A DNA stretch of 64,000 bases from Cunninghamia lanceolata. Lineage: Eukaryota; Streptophyta; Pinopsida; Cupressales; Cupressaceae. The DNA lies in assembly GCA_027924645.1 (NCBI GenBank), contig BSBN01001017.1:6350501-6414500 (forward strand), given 5' to 3'. The notes beneath the pieces are model-generated. The model made no database searches, was not told where the DNA came from, and was given only the letters and a program-made list of their open reading frames with translations. Position numbers and translations under genes: made by a program. Numbering within the stretch: the first letter of the stretch is position 1; every line of letters starts with the position of its first letter. Of the stretch, positions 13,019 to 23,620 are shown in pieces.

Positions 13019-14150
13019 TTATTTCTTGGTTTCAATTGAATCAACCTTTTCTTTTCCCTTCTCATTTTTTTGCTTTGTTTTCCCTTTTTCAGAATAGTGA
13101 TCTCTCTTCAGATTCTTGCTTTTGCAAAGCTTTGCAATATGTCCAGATTTGTTGCACTTGAAACATGCCACATTCTTTTGTCCTTGATTCCTTCCATTGA
13201 TTGAATTTGATTTGCATTGATTATCCATGTGTCCTTGAATCTATTGCATGCAAAACATTTTCCATTGAATGATTGACTATTCCTGATATTTTGAAAATTA
13301 GTTCTTACTGAACTTCTGCATTCATTTAATCTATGTCCCATTTTATAGCATGCATTGCACCTAATACAATTCTGACTTACTTTACTTCTACATACAACAG
13401 CTCTATGACCAATCCTATTGCAAGTGAAGCATTTACCTTTGAATGACTATTCATTCCTTCCATTGTTGGAACTTTTCCTGATTTGATTTCTATATTCATT
13501 TGCTTTATGACCAACTTTCTTGCAATTGAAGTACTGACCAGAGAATGATGGAATCTTTTGATTTATTTTGCACCTACACTGAGTAGCCCTATGACCAAAC
13601 TTATTGCATGAATTACAACAACCATTGAAAGATGGGTACCTTTGAGCATTTGGTTGTCTGACCGAAGGTCTTCTAGGTCTTCTTCTTTGATTTCTAAACT
13701 GGTATCCTTTGTTTTACCTTGACTCAGTGCTTATTTGCCTAGAGTTTGAACTTTCTCCTTTCTCAAATCCTAGACCATGTTTGTCATCAACATTCTTCTG
13801 GCTAGCAATCATTTCATCAAGCTTTGCAGTACTTATCTTGAATTTTGCTTCAAAACTTGTGGCCTTTTCCAGATCTATTTTTAAACTTATAATTTCTTTT
13901 TCAAGTTTAGCACAATCTTCTCATCTGTTCTTCACAATCAAATTTAGATCATCTTCTGCTTTTGTTCTTTCTGTAACTTCTGCTTCCAAATCATTTAGGC
14001 CTTCATTTGCTAATAACAATTGGTCATTGACTTCTTTGTATTTGTCTTTGAATTTCTTGACTTGCTCCTTCAGCTTTAAGATGCATTCATCAACCTGTTT
14101 CAAATTTTCCTTCAGATCTCTAACCTCTACTCAGAACTTTCAAGGTCCAT
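13019..14150 (-). pseudogene. Cop-D gag with six tandem CCHC zinc knuckles
   Basis: Read on the minus strand, the N-terminal part (14103-13921) is a Lys/Glu-rich coiled coil. Then come CCHC knuckles at about 13620-13575, 13535-13490, 13433-13388, 13360-13318, 13262-13215 and 13172-13127. Examples are CNSCNKFGHRATQC, CFTCNRIGHRAVVC, CNACYKMGHRLNEC and CFKCNKSGHIAKLC. The second has lost Cys residues to Tyr and the fifth is frame-broken. Spacing is about 75-100 bp. Most copia gag proteins carry one or two knuckles, so the array is unusual. A Lys/Glu tail follows. The frame is broken by stops and shifts, and no protease follows. Confidence 0.65.
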
Positions 14151-14159
14151 AAGAGCTAC

Positions 14160-14385
14160 TTCTAGTTGGTTGTACCTCTCATAATTTCCATACCTTCTTG
14201 TTGCCTATTGTCGATGAGGATTGCACCCTTATGCAAAGTTGTGACACTTTGCAATCCTTCGAAACATGGGGACAAACTCAGGCTATGGGTGACCTATGGT
14301 GAGTTTGAACCTCTAGATTATGGGCTGGTTCCCTTAAAATATTCTATTTGAATCTATGATTTCTATTTTGGAAAAGGGTAAGAAG
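14160..14385 (+). other. Segment with inverted match to the Cop-D 5' leader
   Basis: Bases 14204-14275 on the plus strand match the reverse complement of about 30188-30250. Both encode LSMRIAPLCK.(M/V)TLCNP.KH in their respective orientations. The segment sits between the Cop-D gag and the Cop-1 left TSD. It may be a fragment of a related element in opposite orientation or the result of a local inversion. Confidence 0.5.
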
Positions 14386-14836
14386 TGTTAGTGTAGGTTT
14401 TTATTTCCTAGTTGGGTTATTTATTTTTCCCTATATTCCTAGGTTTTATCTACACTTCTATTAATCTCGTTTAGGTTAATAAAGCATGTCTTATTAGGTG
14501 AGTGGTTGTGAGGTGTCACCTTCCTACATGTGAGCATCCATTAGCTATCTTGGGAAGATACTTTGCTATCTTTAGTCCGATAGATGGTTGCTCCTCATTG
14601 GTCGATGTTGCCACCTCCTCCCTCTTTCTAGTCTATATAAGCATGCTACCTGGCTTGTATTTTGTATCTTTTGCGTTTGCATCCTCTTAATGCTATTTTT
14701 CTTCTAACATTTGCATTACTCTCTTGGAGACTAACTCTATGTTGCTATTTTGATTTCATATCATTTGCAATCATAATTTAGATATCTATTCACTTGCACT
14801 AGTTTTCTGGGTTAATAATCTTTTCAGATTCTAACA
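14386..14836 (+). repeat. Cop-1 5' LTR
   Basis: It is bounded by TGTTAG and CTAACA and matches 20283-20732. A TATA-like motif, CTATATAAGC, lies near 14634. The leader from 14837 to 15995 (about 1.16 kb) holds no gene that I can recognise. Confidence 0.95.
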
Positions 14837-15995
14837 AGGTATCATAGTTTTTCTATGTGCAAGAATAGATTTTAGTTTCCATATTTGATAGATTCGAGGG
14901 GGGCTAATAAATCTTATTACAATTTTTTGAAAAACCCAGTATGCTCTTCTCTTGCATCTTCAAATGATTTTGAGAATCAGAAAAGTTTGACGGAAACTTT
15001 TTTAATCTCTAGGGTTTGCATATGTGTTTTATGAAATCTAGGTGATTACAACATTTCTAGTTATACTGGCAGCATTTCCGGTTGTTCCAACGCGTCCAGG
15101 AGGCTTGAGAAAGTCAGATTTGGCTTTTGTTTCACTAAAATCGAAGATCGTCATACACAGTTGCGGAACTGGGGTTTCGTGCTCAAATCTAACAACCAGC
15201 TTGCATATTTGGTGTTTTCAATCAATATTGCAGGTTCCAGCATGCTATTTCTTGTCTTAGGTAGCTGATTTAGCCTTTGCATGTCATTTTTTGGTTGTTG
15301 GGGTCATTTTTTGTAGCTAAAGGCATTCTGTTTATATTAGAACTACTTCTTTTGTACATCAGCAAGAAAAATGCCTTCTAGGTTTTGTTCGCAGTACAGA
15401 AAAACTATCTAGGTATCTTTTTATTTTTGCATGAAATCTATATATTTTGTAGAAATGCACTCAGAAAGCTACAACAGTACCCCTCTCCATTGGCAGTTGC
15501 AGTTTTGAAGGCAGTTTTCAAATGCTCTGTTCTTGCTCATACGGACTCCGTTTCTCATGAATTTTTTTTTATTTTAGCTATTTTTACATGGTCTATGCAC
15601 TAGTGTAGAGGTTTTTTTATTTTGATGTAGAGATTTTTCAGCAATTGCAGATTCTTAGTCATGACACTGCATAGTTCTCGTTTTGGGAACTTCGAAGGAT
15701 CATAACTTTCACATATGACCTCGTATCGAGGCGATTCTTTTTTTGAAAGTGCATGATTTTTTGAGTAGATCACAGTGGTACTATTTATTTCTTAAGATAT
15801 TGTGCCAAAGTTGTATTTTTAGCATATGCTCTTCATGAGGGTTTTGTAATGCATTGAAATCAAGACCATTTAGTATGTCTTGTTAGTGGTAGTTGTAAAC
15901 GCACTAATATAAAGTGCCAAATCATATTTTATTTGGGGGGGTTGTCTTGGTTGGGTTCTCTTCTTTTTAGCATTTCTCCTCTGCATTTCTTCATC

Positions 15996-16850
15996 ATGGA
16001 TCAAACAAATCTGCCCATCCTAACTCCATACAATTACTTTGAGTGGAAATCACACATGACAATTCACTTAAGGAAAGCTAGATTAAATAGGATAACTATG
16101 GGACTTGAAACTGAACCTACTAAAGATGAAGATAAGCCTAAGTGGTTTAACGAATGTGATGAGGCATATGGAACATTGTGTTTGTCTATTTCTCCTGATT
16201 TTCTCTTTCACATTGAGTCTTTGAATACACCAAATGAAATCTAGACAAAGCTAGAAAAACTATTTGGCACACAAGATTCAATGAGGGGTCATATGTTGGA
16301 AAATGAACTAATTAGTTTAAGTCTAGGCAATTTCAACACAATCCAAGATTTATTCACTAAATTGAAATCACTAAGGCTGCAGTTAAAACAATGTGGAATT
16401 GAAAAGAAAGATGAACAACTGATTCTTAGTATTCTCTCTAAGCTAAGTTTAGAATATTCCGTGTTTGTTTATACCTTCTATGCTACTAAGGGTGCACTTG
16501 GTACTTAATTCACCATGCCATCTTTAGATGATTTTGTTGTCAATCTCACTCGGGAACAACAAGCTAATCCAAATGGGCACTATTAAATCCTCTAAGTCAC
16601 ATGCCTTGGCTGCCAACCAAGGCACAAAAGAACAAAAAGGACAAAGTAGTAGAAACAATAGTAAGGATAAGAAACTGAAGAATAGCAAGGAGAAGAAGGA
16701 TCAGATACCGGTTGCTTCAAAAGCAACTAATGAGACCTAATCTTCCAAGGGTGACAAGCCTAAGAAAGAGAGGGTCTAATGTGCCTATTATAAAAGACCT
16801 GGTCATGATGAACATAAATGTCTGAAGAAACAAATTGATCACTTGACACA
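15996..16850 (+). pseudogene. Cop-1 gag
   Basis: The start is taken at ATG 15996 (MDQTNLPILTPYNYFEWKSHM), the usual opening of copia gag of the UBN2 type. A TAG at about 16242 replaces Trp. The frame then continues through LKSLRLQLKQCG..KKDEQLILSILSKL to about 16508, where it shifts. A Lys-rich stretch precedes a damaged zinc knuckle near 16780 (CAYYKRPGHDEHKC), whose second Cys has become Tyr. Gag would form the particle that packages the RNA. Confidence 0.8.
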
Positions 16851-16969
16851 CATTCTTGAGAAGAATAATATTACTGTTCCTGAGTCTATCAAACAGAGTT
16901 CTAATGAGGGGTCTAATAAGGCAAAATAAAACAACAAGGGGAAAGGAAAAGGCAAGGCCCTTGTTGTTG

Positions 16970-18260
16970 TTGCTTCTTCACCATCCACTTGGGTTCTTGA
17001 TTCGAGTGCGAACTTGGATTCTTGATTCGAGTGCTTCACACCACATGGCTTCATCTAAGGAAGAACTTGCATCTTTGGAGCCATGTACTATGCCTTCTAT
17101 TTTGATGGGTGATGACACTCATGTTGAGGTGTGTGGGAGAGGGTCTATTGATGTGGGGGATGGCACATTCCATGATGTTCTTTGTGTGCCCTCATTATCA
17201 ACTAATCTCCTATCGGTATACCAGATCACTCACACAGGTTCAGGCAAGCAGGTTGAGTTCACTCCCAATTCAATGGAGATTCGTGAGTTGCATAGTGGTT
17301 CTACAGTTGTAGTTGGAAGAGCAGATCATCAGTCACGACTCTATCTATTTTCTCACTTTGTTCCTAATCCTCCTTTGAATGTTTTGCTCACTCATTCTAA
17401 TTAGGTGAGTAGATTATGGCATGAGCAATTTGGCCATCTTAACTTCCGCTACTTGCAGCAGCTCAACCAGCAGAGCATGGTCACAAGGTTGCCTTCAGTT
17501 CAGTTTTCAGGTGGTGTTTGTCAAGGTTGCATTCTTGGTAAGCATCCTAAGGAAAAGTTTGACAAAGGTAAGGCATGGAGAGCTTCATAGATACTGGAGT
17601 TAGTTCATAGTGATTTGGCTGGTCCATTTTAGCATCCTTCTTTTAGCAGGGCCCGATATGTCCTCACATTCATTGATGACTTTTCTTGATATACTTGGGT
17701 GTACTTTCTCAAATAGAAGTCAGAGGTATTTGATCATTTTTAGGACTTCAAAACTTTTGTAGAGAAGCAATCCAAGAAAGCCATCAAAGTTTTGCGCACT
17801 GATAATGGTGGTGAGTATGTCAATCATTGGTTTGAGAGGTTTTGCACTTAAGAGGGGATTGATTTGTAGCATTCAGTTCCATACAATCCTCAGCAGAACA
17901 GTGTTGCAGAATGGAAGAATAGGTCCTTAAAGGAAATGGCAAACTGCATGATTCACTCTAGATCTCTTGCACCACAGTATTGCGCAGAGGCCATTAACTG
18001 TGCTTGTTATATCCAGAACCGTGTTCCTCACTGAGCCTTAAAGGGAGTCACTCCTTTTGAAGCTTGGAGCGGTTAGAAACCATTAGTTAAGCACTTTCAA
18101 ATTTTTGGTTCTCTTGCATGGGCCCACATTCCTACAGAGAAACGCAAGGCCTTGGATCTGTAGAGCAGACCTTGCATATTTGTAGGTTATACTGATGGTG
18201 TGAAGGGTTATCGGTCACTCCACCCTACTACACATGAGTTATTCATTGAGAGGAGTGTTT
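16970..18260 (+). pseudogene. Cop-1 protease and integrase
   Basis: The protease core WILDSSASHHM shows the active-site Asp, but the usual Gly is Ser. A 25-bp tandem duplication (16988-17034) just upstream throws it out of frame. The GAG-pre-integrase segment LWHEQFGHLNFRYLQQL with CQGCILGK follows at 17417-17560. The integrase core is readable to about 18250: HSDLAGP (first Asp), RTDNGGEY (second Asp) and SVAEWKNRSL (Glu). At least ten stops interrupt it, nearly all TAG at expected Gln or TGA at expected Arg. No functional enzyme could be made. Confidence 0.85.
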
Positions 18261-18639
18261 AGTTTGAGGAGGGCTCTTCGAGCTCACTTTCTATCACTTC
18301 TCCAACTTCTACTTTGACATTGGAGTCACTTGGGATACATGACAGATCTTCTGACGAGTCAGATTCACCTGAGCAGTCTTCTACCTCCACTTCTGATGCA
18401 GAGAGTGATTCAGAGGACTCACCTCCTTCCTCTCCTAGTCATCATTCAGAAGTTGATGATTCTCCTCTAGATTCTCCATCTTTCGGTCCACTTTGGGTTA
18501 GACAGACCTTGCAGTCTACAGGTGATTAGGTTGGGGATCCATCAGACACCAAGCAGACTCGTTCATAGTTCCAAGATGCTCCACATGTCTTCATTGCTAC
18601 TACCTCAAATCCATAGTCTTTTCATGAGGCTTCTAGTAT

Positions 18640-20065
18640 TCCTGAGTGGGATATAGCTATGCAAGAGGAGTATAGTTCCTTGATGAGGAACCACACTTGG
18701 GATCTTCTCCCTCTTCCTAAGGGAAGAAAACTTGTTCTATGTAAGTGGATCTATCGGACAAAATTTGTAGTAGATGGGTTGGTTGACAAGCATAAGGCTT
18801 GCTTGGTTGCCAAAGGATTCTCTAAAGTTCCTGGGATTGACTACCCTGAGACTTTTGCGCCAGTTGCCCAAATGAATTCCATCTGACTTGTTCTTGCCAT
18901 TGCTGTAGCTAATCATTGGGAAGTACACTAGATGGATGTGAAGAGTGCTTTTCTTCATGGTGATCTTCAGGAGGAGATCTACATGGAGCAGCCACAGGGG
19001 TTCCTTCAAGACTCTTCACTTGTGTACCGTCTTCAGAAGTCTCTCTATGGCCTCAAACAGGCTCCTCGGGCCTGGTATGCCAAGATGGACTCTTTCCTTC
19101 TATCAGTTAGGTTCACTCAGTGCCATTCTGATCCCAATGTCTACATTCTGCAACAGGATGATTCACTCCTATTTCTAGTTTTGTATGTTGATGACTTGCT
19201 GATCACAGGTAGTTTTTCATCCACCATTGGGGCTATCAAAACTGCCCTTCATGATAGGTTTTTGATGACTGACTTGGGCTTGTTGCATTACATTCTCGGG
19301 ATTGAGATCTACCAGTCTGCTTCCAAAATCACCATCAACCAATCCAAGTATGCTCTAGATTTGCTCTCAAGGTTTCATATGGCTGACTGCAAGCCTGCTC
19401 CAACTCCCTTTCTTTCTGGAGTCAAACTTGAGGCTTAGTGTTCTTCTCCACTTGTTGATGTCACTTTGTACCGACAACTTGTTGGGAGTCTCATTTATTT
19501 GACTCATACGAGACCTGATATTTCATATGCTATAGGCATGGTCTCTCAATTCATGCAAGAGCCTCAAGAGCTGCACTGGAAAGCAGCCACGCGGATCCTT
19601 CACTACATTCAAGGTTCTCGTAGTTTTGGGATTCACTACACAGCAGGTATTGAGCTTGACTTGGTGGGCTACATAGATTCAGATTGGGCGGGTGATTCTC
19701 AAGATCACAAGTATACTTCAGGTTACAGCTTCTCACTTGGTTCAGGTTCTGTTTGTTGGTCGAGCAAGAAGCAATCTACTATTGCTCTATCTTCTACTGA
19801 GGCCGAGTATCGGGGGGCTGTGAATGCTACCACTGAGGCCATTTGGCTTCAAAATCTTCTCACTGAGTTTGGTATCCAGATCAGATGGCCATCAGTCATA
19901 TTTTGTGACAACTAGAGTGCCATTCAGATCTCACAGAATCTGGTCCATCATCAGTGGACCAAACACGTTGAAGTCCACATGCACTACATCTGAGAGCTCA
20001 TCCATGGCCATGTCATCGACCTTCACTACTGTCTGACTTCCGAGCAAGTTCCTTCATTTGTGAGC
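18640..20065 (+). pseudogene. Cop-1 reverse transcriptase and RNase H
   Basis: RT begins near 18650 (MQEEYSSLMRNHTWDLLP) and continues through CKWIYRTKF, MDVKSAFLHGDL, LYGLKQAPRAWY and YVDDLLITG. RNase H follows with VGYIDSDWAGD, LSSTEAEYRG and CDN*SAIQI, where the TAG at 19914 replaces Gln. Stops occur at 18884 (TGA for Arg), 18930, 19437, 19914 and 19993. The catalytic residues are all still recognisable, so decay is recent relative to divergence of the domains. Confidence 0.9.
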
Positions 20066-20096
20066 TTTGCTGGGGATGCGGGATGCTTCATCTTCT

Positions 20097-20282
20097 GGGG
20101 GGGCTTCTTCCTCTCAGTCGGAGTCCTGACTCTCTCTACTTTGGGGGGGTCTCTTCTCTCTCTATCTTGGGGGGTCTCTTTTCTCTCTCTTCGGGGGGGA
20201 ATTTTATGTACATGGGTACCTCATTAGGCTTGATTTGCCGGGACCCATTTCTACATCCACCTAAGCTTTGCTTATGGGGGGG
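20097..20282 (+). other. Repeated G-tracts and polypurine tract of Cop-1
   Basis: Runs of six or seven G occur at 20097-20103, 20143-20149, 20169-20174, 20193-20199 and 20276-20282. The last abuts the 3' LTR and is the functional PPT. The intervals between the second, third and fourth are CT-rich (TCTCTTCTCTCTCT), so these look like short tandem duplications. Confidence 0.75.
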
Positions 20283-20732
20283 TGTTAGTGTAGGTTTTTA
20301 TTTCCTAGTTGGGTTATTTATTTTTCCCTATATTCCTAGGTTTTTCCTACACTTCTATTAATCTCGCTTAGGTTAATAAAGCATGTCTTATTAGGTGAGT
20401 GGTTGTGAGGTGTCACCTTCCTACATGTGAGCATCCATTAGCTATCTTGGGAAGCTACTTTTCTATCTTTAGTCCGATAGATGGTTGCTCCTCATTGGTC
20501 GGTGTTGCCACCTCCTCCCTCTTCCTAATCTATATAAGCATGCTACCTAGCTTGTATTTTGTATCTTTTGCTTTTGCATCCTCTTAATGCTATTTTGCTT
20601 CTAGCATTTGCATTACTCTCTTGGAGACTAACTCTATTTGCTATTTTGATTTCGTATCATTTGCATTCATAGTTTAGATATCTGTTCACTTGCACTAGTT
20701 TTCTGGGTTAATAATCTTTTCAGATTCTAACA
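20283..20732 (+). repeat. Cop-1 3' LTR
   Basis: It matches the 5' LTR from TGTTAG to CTAACA and is followed by the AGAAG duplication. Confidence 0.95.
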
Positions 20733-21620
20733 AGAAGGAAAACTATAAGGTAATAAAGCTATAAAATTTGGTGATGCACCTAATAAGGATGGAAAAATGC
20801 AAATCTGGCTCACAATAGATTTCAGAAATCTGACCCACATAATCCAATCTTGGCATAAATATTACAAAAATATTTCTAAGGAAGGCTAGAAGATAAACTC
20901 CTTATGAAGGAAAAGGATTTTCACAACATGAAAGAACTATTTTCAGTAACACAACGTAAGACCTGTGATATCACTATGCTTAACATTCGCAAGTAAGAAT
21001 GAGACAATAATTTTAAAGGTTTTGATAATTAAACACAATAAAATTTCATCAAATCACTCCTACAAGTAGCATCAAATGGAAAGGCAAACACTTGATTCCA
21101 GTGAAAAATAAAGGAAAATATTACATGAAGAACAAAGAAATTAAACCTGTAACCTGCTGTGATCTCTATAAAATCTATAAATAATGAGTTACAAAACATC
21201 TTTCTCTCTCAAAGTGCAAAGAGCGAAAAGGCAAGAACACAAAAATTAGGTTACAAAACCTCTTGTCTTTCAATGTGTAAAAGAGAAAAGAATGCAAGAA
21301 CTAGCAAACCCTAAGTTTTGCTTTACAATCTATAGCTTGCTCCCTCCAAGAGGCATGCAAAAATGAAGCTATAGCCAACTGCCTCTAAAAATAATCTCTC
21401 CAAAGTGATCCATGAGCAAACCAAGAAATTCCTAAAATTAAGGGTCCAAACTGCCACAATTTGAGCAAAAATAGCTCCAAGTTGATACTCTCCATATGTT
21501 TGACCAAGAAGTTGACCAAAACTCCTCAAATTACTCCCCAAATTATGCAAAAAGTCTCCAAATAGCCTCAATTAACTCAACTCATCTATTTTGCATGATT
21601 TTGCATTGCAAAATTGATGT

Positions 21621-21765
21621 GAGTAAATAATAAAGTAATTAGGATGATTACTTTACTATTAGTTACAACTTGCATTATCTTATGATTTTACAACTTGTGA
21701 AAAATAATAAAGTAATTTGAAAAATATTACTTTATTATTTACTTACATTGATTTATTTGTAAAAT
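21621..21765. repeat. Pair of AT-rich hairpins
   Basis: Each contains AATAATAAAGTAAT and, after a short loop, its near-perfect inverse ATTACTTTATTATT. The second hairpin (around 21708-21750) has a perfect 14-bp stem. Flanks are also similar, so this is an inverted motif repeated twice about 85 bp apart. Confidence 0.6.
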
Positions 21766-22894
21766 CATGCATGATAAAAGAGAAAAATAATTCCCTTATC
21801 TCTCTAATTACACTTGCCTAATTTGCATGATTTGAGAAAAAAATAGGACTTAGAAGAAAACAAAAGCCCCTTATATCTCCATGTGAGAAAAATCTCCTAG
21901 TTTGCATGACATATGCATTAAGGCAAAATTTACCCTTATCACTCGACATGCACTAAGGAAAAATAATAACACCCTCTGCCTTATTACTCCATTTACAATG
22001 TAAAAAATGCCACCTCACTGCCATACAACCTCCATCATGCAAAATACCTCTAACATAAGCCACTGCCACCTTGCATTATTTTGTTTATATGCATCTTTGA
22101 AAATAAATCATTTATCTTCATGCAAATACCTTTCTCTCTTCAAGAATCTCCCTCAGGCAATGGAAAAACCCTAATGATAATTTCCTCTCACCTCACTGAT
22201 TATTATGCATTATTTATGAGGAATCATTGATTGCAAGAGACAAAGGTATATTTGACCACATGCTTGGTTTTGAGGATCTTTGACTATATGCATAGTCAAC
22301 TACAAGGAATAAAAGGTTGTTTGAAAATGTTTAAGGCATAAGCCTTACCTTCTAATAATATCAATCACCTTTGACCTTGGAAAAAATATGCAAAAAGGGC
22401 TTTGTCAACCACTCTATACCATAATCACTAGGAAACCATGCTCAAAGTCTTGACCACATTGGCATTTTGGATAAGGAAATGATTTTATTTTGCTAAGTCA
22501 AAAATCAAAAAGATGAAAGGAAGCTTCAACAAAAGTAGTGAGTAACCCTAAAATTTAACTCATTTTCATTTTGCATTTGTTTTATTCAGCCACTCTTTAA
22601 CTTCTCCATGGCTGACTGCTTAGGGTTTGAGGCTTCTGGTATTTTCTCCATATTCTAAGCTCTATAGTCAAAACCTTGTATTTCCTCTACAAGAAGAACT
22701 GTAGGAAATCAGAGAGTATAGTATTTAAAACTTTGACCAGCATATTTAATTACTTTATGTAATTTTTTGGCTTTAATGGCTGCGGCCATACCTGCACTTT
22801 CCTCTGCAACAATATTTGACACTATTCTTTTGATTTTCCTGTGTTTAAACCTTTGCAAATGTGACAAAAAAAATGGTAAGAAACCTCAAAAGAG

Positions 22895-23620
22895 GTCATG
22901 ACCATGGTGACTTCTCTTTGCAAATGAAAGGTGAGTCTCTCCTCTCTTTTACTGTAGATTCTGATAAAACTACTCTCCTTCTATCATGGCCATGACATTA
23001 TATGTATTCTGTAGCATATAATTTGACTTTTTGTGCAAATACTTGAGGTTTTCTAAAAAATGAAAAGAGGGTTTCATCTCACTGTGCATAGAAAATCCTT
23101 CATAGCTACGGCTATCTTCTTCAGTTTTCTTCCTATAGGTATTTTCTTTGATAGAAGACAAAAAGATGACATGAGGGTTTTGAAAATATGAGATGGGTAT
23201 CTCATTTATATCAGTAAGAATTCTTCTCTATCATGGCCATGGCAGCATACTATCTCTGTAACTCTTTTGCACCCTATGAAAGGAAATAAGATAAAGGTTT
23301 CATTTTTTTACAATGAGAATTTCAACTTTTAAAGCATAAAAATGCTTTTCCTGCCATGACTTTGCCAGGAGATGCATTGTTTTATTTTCTTTCTTCTGTA
23401 AACACAAAATGGCACTAGGGTTTCTGAGAAATGAAGAGGGTTTGCATTTTTTCTCTATATACAAGGACACCATTATCATGACCATGGCATTTATCTTCTT
23501 TCCTGTGCATTTTCCTTCACTTCTGCATATGCAATAAGACATCAGGGTTTCAAACTCTAAAATAAGGATTTTATATTCTCAAACACAGTAGCACTTCTCT
23601 ACTGTCTGGTAATTTGTCTT
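22895..23620. repeat. Diverged tandem repeat of about 122 bp
   Basis: The anchor word TATCATGGCCATGGCA or a variant recurs at 22981, 23101 (very diverged), 23228, 23350 and 23472, with spacings of 120, 127, 122 and 122 bp. Each unit also carries an AGGGTTTC...AAATGAAAAGGGTTT stretch about 70 bp after the anchor. Copies are strongly diverged. Read on the minus strand, some units encode similar short peptides (KPSFHFLEN, KPSSFLRNP), but these are broken. Confidence 0.55.

Larger units (their letters stand above)
14386..20732 (+). mobile_element. Cop-1: complete but decayed Ty1/copia element
   Basis: It has two LTRs of 451 and 450 bp that differ by about 3-4% by eye, with TGTTAG...CTAACA ends and a perfect TSD AGAAG (14381-14385 and 20733-20737). 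A degenerate PBS, GGTATCATAG, follows the 5' LTR. The domain order gag, protease, integrase, RT, RNase H is that of copia. The RT box YVDDLLITG and short LTRs resemble the Ale/Retrofit group, which is an inference. All coding parts are disrupted, mostly by TAG at Gln codons. Confidence 0.95.

Noticed and set aside
15996..20065. Many in-frame TAG codons suggesting stop-codon readthrough or a variant genetic code
   Set aside because: TAG replaces Trp as well as Gln, TGA replaces Arg, and frameshifts are also present. Decay by deamination explains it better.
21323..21571. 82-codon minus-strand frame with hydrophobic stretches
   Set aside because: Short, no start context or homologous copy, and in a region without other coding signal.
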